A stretch of DNA of 64,000 bases from Snodgrassella alvi (GTDB taxonomy: Bacteria; Pseudomonadota; Gammaproteobacteria; Burkholderiales; Neisseriaceae). Shown here piece after piece: positions 18,701 to 30,000 of this stretch. The stretch's first letter is position 1, and every line of letters begins with the position of its first letter. Both the position numbers and the translations under genes were made by a program. A model generated the notes under the pieces. It saw only the letters and a list, made by a program, of their open reading frames with translations, made no database searches and had not been told where the DNA came from. Location: positions 1-64,000 of the forward strand of contig NZ_MEIR01000082.1 of assembly GCF_002777825.1 (NCBI RefSeq), written 5' to 3'.

Positions 18701-19601
18701 TCAATTGGATGTTGTGGATATCCGTACGCTTACTCAAATCGGCACGAACGGTGATGATGAATTATATGCTTATGGTTCTGAAGATACTTATCTGAAGGGC
18801 GGTAAGGGTAATGATAAGCTGTTTGGCGCTGCTGGTAGTGATAAGCTGGTTGGCGGCTCAGGTAATGATTATCTAGATGGTGGTAGCGGTGATGACCGCT
18901 TATATGGCGGTATAGGCGATGATATCCTTGTCGGTGGTATAGGAAATGATTATCTGGAAGGTGGTACTGGTAATGACATTTATGTTTTCAGTAAAGGACA
19001 TGGCCAAGATACTATTCTGGAATGCAATCCCTGCAACAAGGATGTGAATACCATCAGATTCACGGACGTGCTGGCTAGTGAGGTTATTTATCGCAAAGAA
19101 GGCTGTGATCTGGTTATCTGTGGATATCGGGATACGGATTCTATTGTGGTGAAAAACTTCTTTGGTGGTAAAACGCACCAAATTCAGGTTTTTGAATTTG
19201 CCGATAAAACGATGACGGCGGCGGAGCTTGGGCTGGATAAGATTAAATCCTCTGCAAAAACTGATAAATTTTCGGTTATGAATCATACTGATAGGATTCG
19301 GACTGATAGTCTCGATGTAGGTGATTTATTTAGTATGAATTTTGCGCGTTATGCTGATAATCATTCGGTAGACACTGGTAATCTGCTTCATTTAAGTGGG
19401 ATGGATTATTTATTTGATAGCAGGGGTGCAGGCTTGCACAATTCAGGAAATGTTGATGATGTGCTGGCTGCGAAGCAGGTGCAACATTTGATTACAGCAA
19501 TGGCTAATATGGGATGTAATAATGCTGGCATTTTGCCGGTTCCTGAACAAGTGGGATTGTCACAGCAGCAAAATGTGATAACGGCATACTGGGGTAGTTA
19601 A
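15744..19601 (+). CDS. FrpC-like RTX protein with self-processing module
   Basis: A 1285-residue RTX protein. Residues 1-238 have no domain I recognise. Residues 239-405 match the calcium-binding self-processing module of FrpC-like proteins: Asp239-Pro240 precedes IVLDLDGDGIETVG, followed by FDHDGDGIRTATGWVKADDG, DRNGDGIINDGTELFGD, DSNGDGRVDAQDA and DLNQDGICQSNELF. In FrpC, calcium triggers cleavage of the corresponding Asp-Pro bond. Three blocks of GGxGxDxLx nonapeptide repeats lie near 680-740, 822-919 and 998-1092, each followed by a segment like WPF-free 'HCBP-related' sequence (e.g. DQITVVNFFNGDG). There is no obvious N-terminal signal peptide, as expected for type I secretion, but no secretion genes are nearby. 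AAAGGAG lies at ideal distance from the ATG. Toxin or adhesin activity is unproven. Confidence 0.92.
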   Translation: MSCFNNKGEGFQGYLPLQDYMLEKDSYDLTDDQRAELQSMLADIRNRLAHGENADYSKAYNYLKSTIPAGNPDANGLKLWLNVAIGTNSKGKAGGVIGTAMDQGLRAATGVILRSRGRSYDNNKYNKYSNDMADALLNNIAESGRVSLNGILKSDAQGFTRFDPDGLSPKDWPGSALEWHNLYNPITSLNPFDAVRAGANLAVGIKKISYDPFNFGKWICEDQKEWSDLNRDGKYYVYDPIVLDLDGDGIETVGSRKLSGALFDHDGDGIRTATGWVKADDGLLAVDRNGDGIINDGTELFGDSTLLADGSKAANGYAALREFDSNGDGRVDAQDAHFDQLRVWRDLNQDGICQSNELFTLEQVGVKALNLENKNSNTNLKNGNTLAQIGSYETTDGHTRVMGDVNFEHKPVFSEYAEEVKLTEEQKQAPNLKGTGRVRDLRDAAALSKNLAAVLQSYAQAETRAEQLALLDKLLMEWAKTDPQFDGNADYTLGIEWVNTGSASSGGSAIRPSEESKLTVVDPEWEKKFKTYSDKLNVLNAFTGETSRLFYAGTPKQRQQLLDTIDKTYNGIRNSLYESLLFQTRLKPYMEKLTFKLENDEVSLDFSGIAATFNQVFQHNPEKAFVDLGEFLAYHYTGFWPDGVKLFNEYADYAKAHDVFDQWCELLGKTVQDKLSVQSGSDGNDILIGTNLLGGGRDILYGGAGDDVLIGGIGNDELDGGAGSDIYEFARGFGQDIIRNHDTGMNKVDKIRFTDGIVQDEVLFARDGNHLLLKIKGTTDQITVVNFFNGDGHGGDQIDVVEFADGSQLDVEAIKALLLKPTEGNDILIGYESDDSLIGLGGNDVLKGHGGDDFLDGGDGDDKLDGGAGNDVLIGGAGNDILYGGDGDDTIIGGTGDDYLEGGIGSDLFVFDKGFGHDQLLEFNPTGKDVNTVLFNNWEKKDFTFSRKGQDLYIVSKRSDDSLKIINFFRDSGVNQIDLIKFSDGSQLDVVDIRTLTQIGTNGDDELYAYGSEDTYLKGGKGNDKLFGAAGSDKLVGGSGNDYLDGGSGDDRLYGGIGDDILVGGIGNDYLEGGTGNDIYVFSKGHGQDTILECNPCNKDVNTIRFTDVLASEVIYRKEGCDLVICGYRDTDSIVVKNFFGGKTHQIQVFEFADKTMTAAELGLDKIKSSAKTDKFSVMNHTDRIRTDSLDVGDLFSMNFARYADNHSVDTGNLLHLSGMDYLFDSRGAGLHNSGNVDDVLAAKQVQHLITAMANMGCNNAGILPVPEQVGLSQQQNVITAYWGS

Positions 19602-19617
19602 TTACCGGAGTTACCCG

Positions 19618-19647
19618 AAGCCTGCAATTAGTTTTGCAGGCTTTTTT
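19618..19647 (+). terminator. Terminator of the lipoprotein-RTX operon
   Basis: AGCCTGCAA pairs with TTGCAGGCT across a short loop and is followed by six T residues, just behind the RTX stop. Confidence 0.9.
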
Positions 19648-19743
19648 GTATGCATTGGGTGTATTTGAGTTTTTATCCTGTTTTAGGTAAATATCTATTT
19701 TTTAAGTTGAAGCTTTATAATTTTAATTGTGTATGTGATTTTA

Positions 19744-20271
19744 TTATTTATTCGTTTTTTCGGATTTAAATAGTTTTGTCTGCTGATCTAAGAAGCTCAG
19801 TAAATCTGGCATGCGATATTTTCCAGCCATTAGTTTGATGTTTGCAGCCGCATTTTCTAATGGTATGCCGATTGCGGTAATATACAGTGGCTGTTTACTT
19901 TGACCACGAATAATTTCGATTAAATACTGGCTATTTCCGGTAAATGGTTTTTTGGCTATACCTATGATGGGTATGGTTTTATTTAAAGCATGATAAAGAT
20001 GTCCACCCAAGCCGATTTTATTTTCAGCTAAATGTACATATCCGTCTATGAGGATGGCTGAGATGGTGGATAGGTCGATTTTATCTAATAGTGACATTAT
20101 GCAAGGTAATTCTCGCTGATAAAACTGGCCAGACTGATAAGGTGCAATATTATTTCGATAATCGGTAATTATGGTATTGATATCTGATTTTGTATCAGTC
20201 CAATGTTGAAATAAAATCCCTACTGTTTTTGCTTGGTTTTCTATATAGTAAACATCAATTGCCAGTATCAT
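19744..20271 (-). CDS. Compact endonuclease V-like protein
   Basis: The 175-residue product aligns by eye with endonuclease V (Nfi), which nicks DNA near deaminated bases, but lacks about 30 N-terminal residues. Catalytic acidic residues appear kept: Asp6 (AIDVYY), Glu54 (QRELP) and Asp76 (LIDGYVHL); the IIGIAKKPF segment supplies the conserved lysine at 107/108. The strand-separating wedge PYIPG of E. coli Nfi is replaced by PYQSG, and the DGHG motif reads DGYV. It is therefore a distinct short branch of the family, and its substrate may differ. It is a monocistronic gene convergent with the RTX operon. Confidence 0.75.
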   Translation of the reverse strand: MILAIDVYYIENQAKTVGILFQHWTDTKSDINTIITDYRNNIAPYQSGQFYQRELPCIMSLLDKIDLSTISAILIDGYVHLAENKIGLGGHLYHALNKTIPIIGIAKKPFTGNSQYLIEIIRGQSKQPLYITAIGIPLENAAANIKLMAGKYRMPDLLSFLDQQTKLFKSEKTNK

Positions 20272-20366
20272 TTTTTGTGATTTACCTTTATATTATTCAA
20301 TTATTTATATTTTAGAAATAATTTTGAATATGGTTGATGGTATATTTAGCTGTTTTGATTGGTAAG

Positions 20367-20401
20367 AGGCTACTAACTGCGATGTATGCTGTTAGTAGCC
20401 T
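20367..20401 (-). terminator. Strong inverted repeat after carB
   Basis: The stem AGGCTACTAAC/GTTAGTAGCCT (11 perfect pairs) closes a 13-base loop about 20 bases beyond the carB stop. On the minus strand the tail is TCTTACC, not a T run, so it may end transcription inefficiently or protect the 3' end of the mRNA. Confidence 0.5.
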
Positions 20402-20423
20402 ACGCTATCTAAATAATTTAATC

Positions 20424-23400
20424 TTAAGCTGTTACTGACTCTATACGCTGATGCAAGCTCTGAATGCTGTATACATCGGTATGAGACAACTGGCTTACGC
20501 CTTCGCTCATGGCCAAAGCCCCAGCGATGGTGGTATACAGTGGTACGCGCATATTCAGGGCACTGCGACGGATGGAATGGCTGTCTTTAATTGACTGCAC
20601 ATCACTACTTACTGTGTTAACTACTAGTGCAATTTCGCCATTCTTGATTATATCAACGATATGGGGACGGCCTTCGGTTACTTTATTGACTATTTGTACG
20701 TTGATGCCGTGCTGTGCCAGAAATGCGGCTGTACCGCGTGTGGCACATAAGCCATAACCAAGTGATTGGAAGTTGGTGGCAACCTGTATTACTTGTGGTT
20801 TGTCTTCATCGCGTACAGCCAGAAAGACTTTGCCAATCGCCGGCATTCGCTCTCCGGCACCAAGCTGGGCTTTGAGATAGGCTTCGGCAAAGGTTTCCCC
20901 TACGCCCATTACTTCTCCGGTTGAACGCATTTCTGGCCCAAGTATGGTATCGACACCGGGAAATTTGATAAATGGGAAAACGGCCTCTTTTACGGCAAAA
21001 AATTCGGGAATGACTTCCTGAGTGTAGTTCTGCTGTTGCAGTGATATACCTGCCATTACTCGTGCGCCGATTTTGGCCAGTGGTACGCTGGTAGCCTTGG
21101 AAACAAATGGAACGGTACGTGAAGCACGTGGATTGACTTCTAGTACATAGACTATGTCGTCCTGTACGGCAAACTGTACGTTCATCAGGCCAACGACTTG
21201 TAATTCTCTGGCCATAGCCGCTGTCTGGCGGCGAATTTCGTTTTGAATAGCTGTTGTGAGTGAATAAGGTGGTATTGAGCAGGCGGAATCGCCGCTATGT
21301 ACGCCAGCCTGTTCTACGTGCTGCATGATACCGCCAATGACCACCTGCTGACCGTCACATACACAATCCACGTCTACTTCGATGGCGTGGCTGAGGAAAT
21401 AATCCAGTAATACGGGGCTGTCGTTGGATACTTGTACGGCTTCGCGCATATAGGTTTGTAATTCGGCAGCAGAATGCACTACTTGCATGGCACGGCCACC
21501 CAGTACGTAAGATGGACGTACTACGAGCGGATAGCCTACTTCTTCAGCCAGTTGCAGGGCTTCGGTCTCGGTACGTGCTGTGCGGTTTTCTGGCTGGCGC
21601 AGGCCTAATTTATGCAGAATCTGCTGGAAACGTTCGCGGTCTTCTGCTGCATCGATAGCATCGGCTGATGTACCGATGATTTTTATTCCATTGGCTACCA
21701 GTTCATTTGCCAGTTTTAATGGTGTCTGGCCACCATAATGCACAATCAGTCCGTCTGGTTTTTCGGTATGGCAGATTTCCAGTACGTCTTCTAGTGTGAG
21801 TGGCTCGAAATAGAGGCGGTCGGAAGTATCGTAGTCTGTGGATACGGTTTCTGGATTGCAGTTAACCATGATGGTTTCGAAACCGGATTCGCGTAAGGCT
21901 AAAGCGGCATGTACGCAGCAATAATCAAATTCGATTCCCTGCCCGATACGATTGGGTCCACCGCCAAGAATCATGATTTTTTTGCGCTGGCTGGGTTCTG
22001 CCTCACACTCTTCTTCATAAGTGGAGTAAAGATAGGCGGTGTCGGTGGCAAATTCAGCCGCACAGGTATCGACTCGTTTGTATACCGGATGCAGCCTGAG
22101 GGTATGGCGATGCTGGCGCACGCTGGTTTCATCACTGCGCAGTAGCTGTGCCAGCCGTTTATCGGCAAAGCCTTTACGTTTCAGTCTGCGCATGTAGGTA
22201 TAGTCTATTTCATTCAGTTTGCGACTGATGAGCTGCTGTTCTTCTGCCACCAGATCGGCAATCTGTGCCAGAAACCATGGGTCAATGGCACAAATTTGCT
22301 GGATTTCGGTGAGTGTGAATCCGGCACGAAAGGCATCGGCCACATACAGGATGCGCTCTGGCCCGGGGTTGGCCAGTTCGCGCTGAATAGCTGCACGATT
22401 GCTGCTGCGGCTATCAAAGCCACTTAATCCTATTTCCAGCCCGCGCAGTGCTTTATGGATAGATTCCTGAAATGTGCGTCCGATGGCCATGACTTCACCA
22501 ACTGACTTCATTTGTGTAGTAAGGCGGTCATCCGCGGAGGGAAATTTCTCGAAGGCAAACCGCGGTACTTTGGTGACGACATAATCTATTGATGGTTCGA
22601 AGGAAGCCGGTGTACGGCCACCGGTAATGTCGTTCTGCAATTCGTTAAGGGTATAGCCTACCGCCAGTTTGGCGGCAATTTTGGCAATCGGAAATCCGGT
22701 GGCCTTGGAAGCCAGTGCAGAAGAGCGGCTGACACGCGGATTCATTTCAATGACGATCATTTCACCGTTTTGCGGATTGATTGCAAACTGTACATTGGAT
22801 CCACCGGTATCGACGCCGATTTCGCGTAATACAGCCAGCGATGCATCGCGCATTAACTGGTATTCTTTATCGGTGAGTGTTTGTGCCGGTGCTACGGTAA
22901 TGGAGTCACCAGTATGTACGCCGCACGGATCGAAGTTTTCAATTGAGCAGATGATGATGCAGTTGTCGGCGCGGTCACGCACTACTTCCATTTCATATTC
23001 TTTCCAGCCCAGTACTGACTGTTCTACCAGTAGTTCATGGGTAGGCGAAGCATCGAAACCGCGTTCACAGATGGTGATGAATTCATCTTTATTGTAGGCA
23101 ATACCACCACCACTGCCGCCCATGGTAAAAGAGGGACGAATCAATGCCGGAAAGCCTACCTGTGTCTGTGCTTCCAGTGCCTGATCCATGCTGTGACAGA
23201 TAAAGGATTTGGGGGTGTGCAGGCCGATTTTGTTCATGGCTTCTTTAAAGCGGCCACGGTCTTCTGCTTTGTCTATGGCGTCTTCCGATGCTCCTATGAG
23301 CTCAACCTGATATTTTTTGAGGATTCCGTTATGAGCCAAATCCAGAGCGCAGTTGAGTGCGGTCTGCCCGCCCATGGTTGGTAAAATTGCATCCGGGCGT

Positions 23401-23642
23401 TCTTTTTCTATAATTTTCGCTACCGTTTGCCACATAATCGGCTCAATATAGGTAACGTCGGCCATGTCTGGATCGGTCATGATGGTGGCCGGATTGGAGT
23501 TAACCAGAATGACTTTGTAGCCCTCTTCACGCAATGCTTTGCATGCCTGAGCACCGGAATAGTCAAATTCACATGCCTGACCAATCACGATAGGGCCGGC
23601 ACCAAGAATAAGAATGGATTTTAAGTCTGTGCGCTTAGGCAT
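20424..23642 (-). CDS. carB: Carbamoyl-phosphate synthase large subunit
   Basis: At 1072 residues this is a full-length CarB, which makes carbamoyl phosphate from bicarbonate, ammonia and two ATP for arginine and pyrimidine synthesis. The two homologous halves are visible: the first begins [19 protein letters not shown] with an ATP-grasp domain near residues 130-330; the second begins [19 protein letters not shown] with its own ATP-grasp near 670-860. The C-terminal 135 residues form the MGS-like allosteric domain ([14 protein letters not shown]). It partners with CarA, encoded two genes upstream. Confidence 0.98.
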   Translation of the reverse strand: MPKRTDLKSILILGAGPIVIGQACEFDYSGAQACKALREEGYKVILVNSNPATIMTDPDMADVTYIEPIMWQTVAKIIEKERPDAILPTMGGQTALNCALDLAHNGILKKYQVELIGASEDAIDKAEDRGRFKEAMNKIGLHTPKSFICHSMDQALEAQTQVGFPALIRPSFTMGGSGGGIAYNKDEFITICERGFDASPTHELLVEQSVLGWKEYEMEVVRDRADNCIIICSIENFDPCGVHTGDSITVAPAQTLTDKEYQLMRDASLAVLREIGVDTGGSNVQFAINPQNGEMIVIEMNPRVSRSSALASKATGFPIAKIAAKLAVGYTLNELQNDITGGRTPASFEPSIDYVVTKVPRFAFEKFPSADDRLTTQMKSVGEVMAIGRTFQESIHKALRGLEIGLSGFDSRSSNRAAIQRELANPGPERILYVADAFRAGFTLTEIQQICAIDPWFLAQIADLVAEEQQLISRKLNEIDYTYMRRLKRKGFADKRLAQLLRSDETSVRQHRHTLRLHPVYKRVDTCAAEFATDTAYLYSTYEEECEAEPSQRKKIMILGGGPNRIGQGIEFDYCCVHAALALRESGFETIMVNCNPETVSTDYDTSDRLYFEPLTLEDVLEICHTEKPDGLIVHYGGQTPLKLANELVANGIKIIGTSADAIDAAEDRERFQQILHKLGLRQPENRTARTETEALQLAEEVGYPLVVRPSYVLGGRAMQVVHSAAELQTYMREAVQVSNDSPVLLDYFLSHAIEVDVDCVCDGQQVVIGGIMQHVEQAGVHSGDSACSIPPYSLTTAIQNEIRRQTAAMARELQVVGLMNVQFAVQDDIVYVLEVNPRASRTVPFVSKATSVPLAKIGARVMAGISLQQQNYTQEVIPEFFAVKEAVFPFIKFPGVDTILGPEMRSTGEVMGVGETFAEAYLKAQLGAGERMPAIGKVFLAVRDEDKPQVIQVATNFQSLGYGLCATRGTAAFLAQHGINVQIVNKVTEGRPHIVDIIKNGEIALVVNTVSSDVQSIKDSHSIRRSALNMRVPLYTTIAGALAMSEGVSQLSHTDVYSIQSLHQRIESVTA

Positions 23643-23713
23643 ATTGATACCTTTTTAATGATTATTTATTTAGTTTAGTAGCTCGGCAGCAGTTCTGTAC
23701 TGTAGTTAAATAT

Positions 23714-24391
23714 TCAGTCGATACTTGCCGTCCATAATTTCAGTGCAAACGCTATAAACATCAGCCCGACTGTGGCTACTGCACCGGCAGCCAGCCGCTG
23801 ATAATGACGAAACCACTTTACCAGCGATAAACCACTGAATATCAGTACACTTAGATAGGTTAGGCTGCAAATTTGCAAAATAATAGCCAGCAACAGAAAG
23901 CTGAATGCTGGATATGCATAATGCGGGTCTACAAACTGGACAAAAAACGCCAGAAAGAACAGTATGGCTTTGGGATTTAATAGGCTTAACAGTAGTGCGT
24001 GCTGAAATAAATGGCGTGCTGAAGGTGGCTTATCAGCTGTATCGGGTTCACGCAGTGATTGCCTGAAAGCTTCTGCTGTCTGTTGATGCCTGTTCCATTG
24101 TCTGACTGCTGAACGGAATAACTGCCAGCCCAGGTAACATAAATATACTCCTCCAGCCAGTTTCAGCATTAAAAACAATACAGGAATGGTTTTAATAATT
24201 GATGTTGCACCAGTAGATGAGAGTAACATCAATATGCTGTCACCTAAAAATATGCCGGCTACGGCACAATAAGCCGCTCTGGCACCATATTTTCCCGCCA
24301 TTGCCAGACAGTACATGGAATTGGGTCCGGGCAATAAAACGATGGCAATGGCACCAATGATATAGGTTCCCAGATTAGTAATACCAAACAT
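23714..24391 (-). CDS. LysE/RhtB-family amino acid exporter lodged between carA and carB
   Basis: The 225-residue membrane protein starts MFGITNLGTYIIGAIAIVLL followed by PGPNSMYCLAMAGKYG, the N-terminal signature of LysE/RhtB exporters. Later segments LLNPKAILFFLAFFVQF and about five or six hydrophobic helices agree. These proteins export amino acids or related metabolites by proton antiport. It lies on the same strand with 57 bases to carA and about 70 to carB, so it is probably co-transcribed with them. The substrate cannot be read from sequence; placement suggests a link to arginine-pathway overflow, which is inference. Confidence 0.9.
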   Translation of the reverse strand: MFGITNLGTYIIGAIAIVLLPGPNSMYCLAMAGKYGARAAYCAVAGIFLGDSILMLLSSTGATSIIKTIPVLFLMLKLAGGVYLCYLGWQLFRSAVRQWNRHQQTAEAFRQSLREPDTADKPPSARHLFQHALLLSLLNPKAILFFLAFFVQFVDPHYAYPAFSFLLLAIILQICSLTYLSVLIFSGLSLVKWFRHYQRLAAGAVATVGLMFIAFALKLWTASID

Positions 24392-24448
24392 GATGTTTCC
24401 TGTACATTTTTACTCTTTTCAATGGTTTGGTTGGTGAAAAGTGTCTAT

Positions 24449-25582
<1,134 letters not shown>

Positions 25583-25895
25583 GATTGATTCCTGTAGATT
25601 TTAGTAGACTATTGTTGTGACACTAGTCTGTTTTTTTATGGGTAAATAATTGTGCTTCCTGTTACCAGTCATGGGCAAAAAAAAACACGCCATCTCACGC
25701 AAAATGACGTGAGCTACGTGCTTGATAATGGCAGGGATAGGTTATCGGACACTGCCATGTAAGCAATGCATTCTAGCTAATTCTTTTCGTTTTGGCAATG
25801 TTGGTCTGAATAATAAAAAAAGAAAATTTTTTATTAATGCGCTGGGTAGCCGACAGACTGCCCAGTGCATTAACATCATATTTTACAATAATAAT
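25583..25895. other. Intergenic region between guaB end and carA start
   Basis: The carA promoter must lie here on the minus strand, but I could not settle on one. Two inverted repeats are visible: CTCACG...CGTGAG near 25693-25712 and GCGCTGGGTAGC...CTGCCCAGTGC at 25839-25868. The second lies just after the guaB stop and may be a weak guaB terminator, though a T run does not follow directly. Confidence 0.45.
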
Positions 25896-27389
<1,494 letters not shown>

Positions 27390-27439
27390 TTAGATGGAGA
27401 AATTGGCGAGCAATTTTAACAAAATTACGACACACTGGC

Positions 27440-27474
27440 AAAATATGCTTTTACACAATCTTGCCAATTGGCAA
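27440..27474 (-). promoter_or_regulatory. Candidate guaB promoter with 14-bp perfect palindrome
   Basis: The palindrome TTGCCAATTGGCAA occupies the last 14 bases of this span. On the minus strand its TTGGCA half is 16 bases from TATTTT, a plausible guaB promoter with a leader of about 80 bases. The other half lies next to the divergent promoter, so a protein bound here could affect both genes. Confidence 0.5.
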
Positions 27475-27499
27475 ACAGAAGTTTTTTTTATCGTATAAT
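27468..27499 (+). promoter_or_regulatory. Candidate promoter of the DUF4124 gene with T8 tract in its spacer
   Basis: A perfect TATAAT lies 40 bases before the start codon. The only -35 candidate, TTGGCA, is 20 bases away, a poor spacing; the spacer includes eight consecutive T residues. Confidence 0.45.
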
Positions 27500-27539
27500 G
27501 GTTAAAACATATATTTTCAAACGCGAAGGAAAAGTAAAT

Positions 27540-27986
27540 ATGCGTCACAAAATACTGAAAATTTCACTAGCAATGGTACTGACAGGCAGCACGATAATGG
27601 CAGGTGCGACGGATGTATACACCTGGCGTGATAAGCGAGGTGTGACTGAATATTCAGATGCACCTATTCAACTCACTCCGGCCAAAACCCAGCGTTTCAA
27701 TGTTCGTACACAGGTTTCCACTCCACTGGCTACACCACAGCCCAATGCTCAGGCCAGTTCCGACTCACTGGCTGAACAACAGGCACAGCTTAATCGCAAG
27801 ATTGAAGAGCAGAATAAGCTGAGAGACGAGCAGAATAAAAAAATTGAGGCTCAAAACAAGAAAAATCGTGAGGCTGCTTGTAAAACAGCACAGCTAAACC
27901 GAAAGATGGCTGACAGTCTGCGTACAAATAATCGCGATGCACTGATTCAGCGTTATGATGAAGACGTACGCCTTCACTGTAACTAA
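27540..27986 (+). CDS. Secreted DUF4124-domain protein
   Basis: A 148-residue exported protein of unknown role. The signal peptide (MRHKILKISLAMVLTGSTIMAGA) is followed directly by the DUF4124 core DVYTWRDKRGVTEYSDAP and then a charged coiled-coil tail with repeated EEQNKLRDEQNKKIEAQNKK. I chose the ATG behind AAGGA; a frame 24 codons longer starts upstream of the -10 box and cannot be right. Two cysteines lie in the tail (REAACKTA and VRLHCN), which may pair. Confidence 0.82.
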   Translation: MRHKILKISLAMVLTGSTIMAGATDVYTWRDKRGVTEYSDAPIQLTPAKTQRFNVRTQVSTPLATPQPNAQASSDSLAEQQAQLNRKIEEQNKLRDEQNKKIEAQNKKNREAACKTAQLNRKMADSLRTNNRDALIQRYDEDVRLHCN

Positions 27987-28014
27987 ATCTTTACTCTTGA
28001 CTATTTCACTTATC

Positions 28015-28050
28015 ATCCATAAGTTGTGTATGCAGCTTATGGATTTTTTT
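28015..28050 (+). terminator. Terminator of the DUF4124 gene
   Basis: ATCCATAAG pairs with CTTATGGAT around a 12-base loop and ends in seven T residues. Confidence 0.9.
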
Positions 28051-28086
28051 ATGGCTGTACAGTTGTTAACCTAATAAACCACTACC

Positions 28087-29949
28087 ATGACCGATACTCC
28101 CGCTATCTTATCCAACTCCACGGGCAATAATAAATTTGATTTAGCCTTGTTTCTCAAAAATCTGCCTTTAGTGCCGGGTGTATATCGCATGCTGGACGCT
28201 AATGACAAGGTGCTATATGTAGGCAAGGCGGTGAATCTGAAACGCCGGGTTAGCAGTTATTTTCAGAAAACCGATTTATCGCCCAGAATTCAATTGATGG
28301 TCAAACAAGTGGCACGAATTGAAATCACGGCAACTCATTCGGAAACAGAAGCACTGATACTGGAAAACAATCTTATCAAGGCACTCTCACCGAAATACAA
28401 TATTCTGTTTCGGGATGATAAAAGTTATCCTTATCTGATGCTCAGCGGCCACCGCTTTCCACAAATGGCCTATTACCGTGGCACTTTGAAAAAACCCAAT
28501 CAGTATTTTGGTCCTTATCCCAATGGCTATGCGGTACGCAATAGTATTCAAACGCTACAGAAAGTGTTCAGACTACGTACTTGTGAAGACAGTGTATTTG
28601 AACACCGCGACCGTGCCTGTCTGCTGTATCAGATTAAGCGCTGCTCCGGCCCTTGTGTTGGTCATATTAGTGTTGAAGATTATCAGAACAATGTCAAAGC
28701 CGCAGTAAGCTTTCTACAGGGCAAAACCAGTGAATTAACGGCTTCATTGCATGCAAAAATGAAGCAGGCAGCAGAACAATTGGATTTTGAAACCGCTGCA
28801 CAGATTCGCGACCAGATTCAGGCTTTAGGGCTGATGCAATCGCAGCAGTTTATAGACAGCAAACATGCACGCCACAGCGATATTGATATTCTGGCTTTAA
28901 CTGAAGAAAACGATATTGTGTGTATTCACTGGGTAAGCATTCGTGGCGGCCGCCATGTTGGTGATAAAAATTTTTTTCCAGATACGCGTTATCGTGTCGC
29001 TGAAAAACTCAATCATTATGGAGAAGCGTTTGTTGCCCAACATTATCTGGGTAAAAGCAAACCAGACATTATTATCAGCAATTTTCAGTTACCCAAAACT
29101 CTGTGTAATGCTCTGAATGCTGAAAATAGCCGGCAGATACAGTTTGTGCATAATACTGTCGGGGAACGGCGAATCTGGTTACAGATGGCAGAACGCAATG
29201 CAAAGATGGCCCTTGAACAATATCGTTTGCAACAGCACAGTCAGCAACACCGTATTGAAGCTCTGGCACAACTGCTGGATATGGATGCTGAAAGTCTGAA
29301 CCGTATTGAGTGTTTTGATATCAGCCACACCCAGGGTGAAGCCACCATTGCTTCTTGCGTGGTATATGAAGACGAAGCCATGCAGCCGGCTAAATACCGC
29401 CGCTACAATATTACAACAGCAAAAGCTGGTGACGATTATGCCGCTATGCGTGAAGTATTAACCCGTCGCTATGGCCGTCTGGCTGATAATGATGAAAGTA
29501 TTGGCACATGGCCGGATCTGGTACTGATTGACGGCGGTAAAGGACAGGTGCATATGGCACTGGATGTATGGCAGGAACTAGGTATTCATATTCCAATAGT
29601 CGGCATTGCCAAAGGCCCGGAACGCAAAGCCGGTTTGGAAGAGCTAATCATTCCGCATCAGCAGCGCAATATTCGGGTAGAACCACACAATCCGGCTCTA
29701 CATTTACTGCAAACAGTACGTGATGAATCACACCGCTTTGCAATTACCGGTCATCGCCAGAAACGAGCTAAAGCCAGAGTGACTTCGTCACTGAATGATA
29801 TACCAGGCATTGGCAGCAAACGCCGACAGGCATTATTGACCCGTTTTGGCGGCTTACGGGGTGTGGTTGCCGCCAGTGTGCATGATTTGAGCCAGACTGA
29901 AGGCATTAGTCAGGCACTGGCTGAAAAAATTTATGCAGCTTTACATTAA
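28087..29949 (+). CDS. uvrC: Excinuclease ABC subunit C
   Basis: A 620-residue UvrC, which makes both incisions around a lesion bound by UvrAB in nucleotide excision repair. The N-terminal GIY-YIG nuclease is seen as PGVYRMLDANDKVLYVGKA; the cysteine-rich segment as CLLYQIKRCSGPCVG; the UvrB-binding UVR motif as AAEQLDFETAAQIRDQIQAL near 235; the RNase H-like nuclease around residues 385-545 (ECFDISHTQGE, DLVLIDGGKGQ); and the C-terminal helix-hairpin-helix pair as DIPGIGSKRRQALLTRFGG. Confidence 0.98.
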   Translation: MTDTPAILSNSTGNNKFDLALFLKNLPLVPGVYRMLDANDKVLYVGKAVNLKRRVSSYFQKTDLSPRIQLMVKQVARIEITATHSETEALILENNLIKALSPKYNILFRDDKSYPYLMLSGHRFPQMAYYRGTLKKPNQYFGPYPNGYAVRNSIQTLQKVFRLRTCEDSVFEHRDRACLLYQIKRCSGPCVGHISVEDYQNNVKAAVSFLQGKTSELTASLHAKMKQAAEQLDFETAAQIRDQIQALGLMQSQQFIDSKHARHSDIDILALTEENDIVCIHWVSIRGGRHVGDKNFFPDTRYRVAEKLNHYGEAFVAQHYLGKSKPDIIISNFQLPKTLCNALNAENSRQIQFVHNTVGERRIWLQMAERNAKMALEQYRLQQHSQQHRIEALAQLLDMDAESLNRIECFDISHTQGEATIASCVVYEDEAMQPAKYRRYNITTAKAGDDYAAMREVLTRRYGRLADNDESIGTWPDLVLIDGGKGQVHMALDVWQELGIHIPIVGIAKGPERKAGLEELIIPHQQRNIRVEPHNPALHLLQTVRDESHRFAITGHRQKRAKARVTSSLNDIPGIGSKRRQALLTRFGGLRGVVAASVHDLSQTEGISQALAEKIYAALH

Positions 29950-30000
29950 GATATGTATATAAATATAATAGATTATACTTAATTTTACAGAGAATAATAA

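Noticed and set aside
18360-19286. Minus-strand frames opposite the RTX repeats
   Set aside because: Low-complexity Ile/Asn/Thr products are what the complement of Gly-Asp repeats gives; no start signals.
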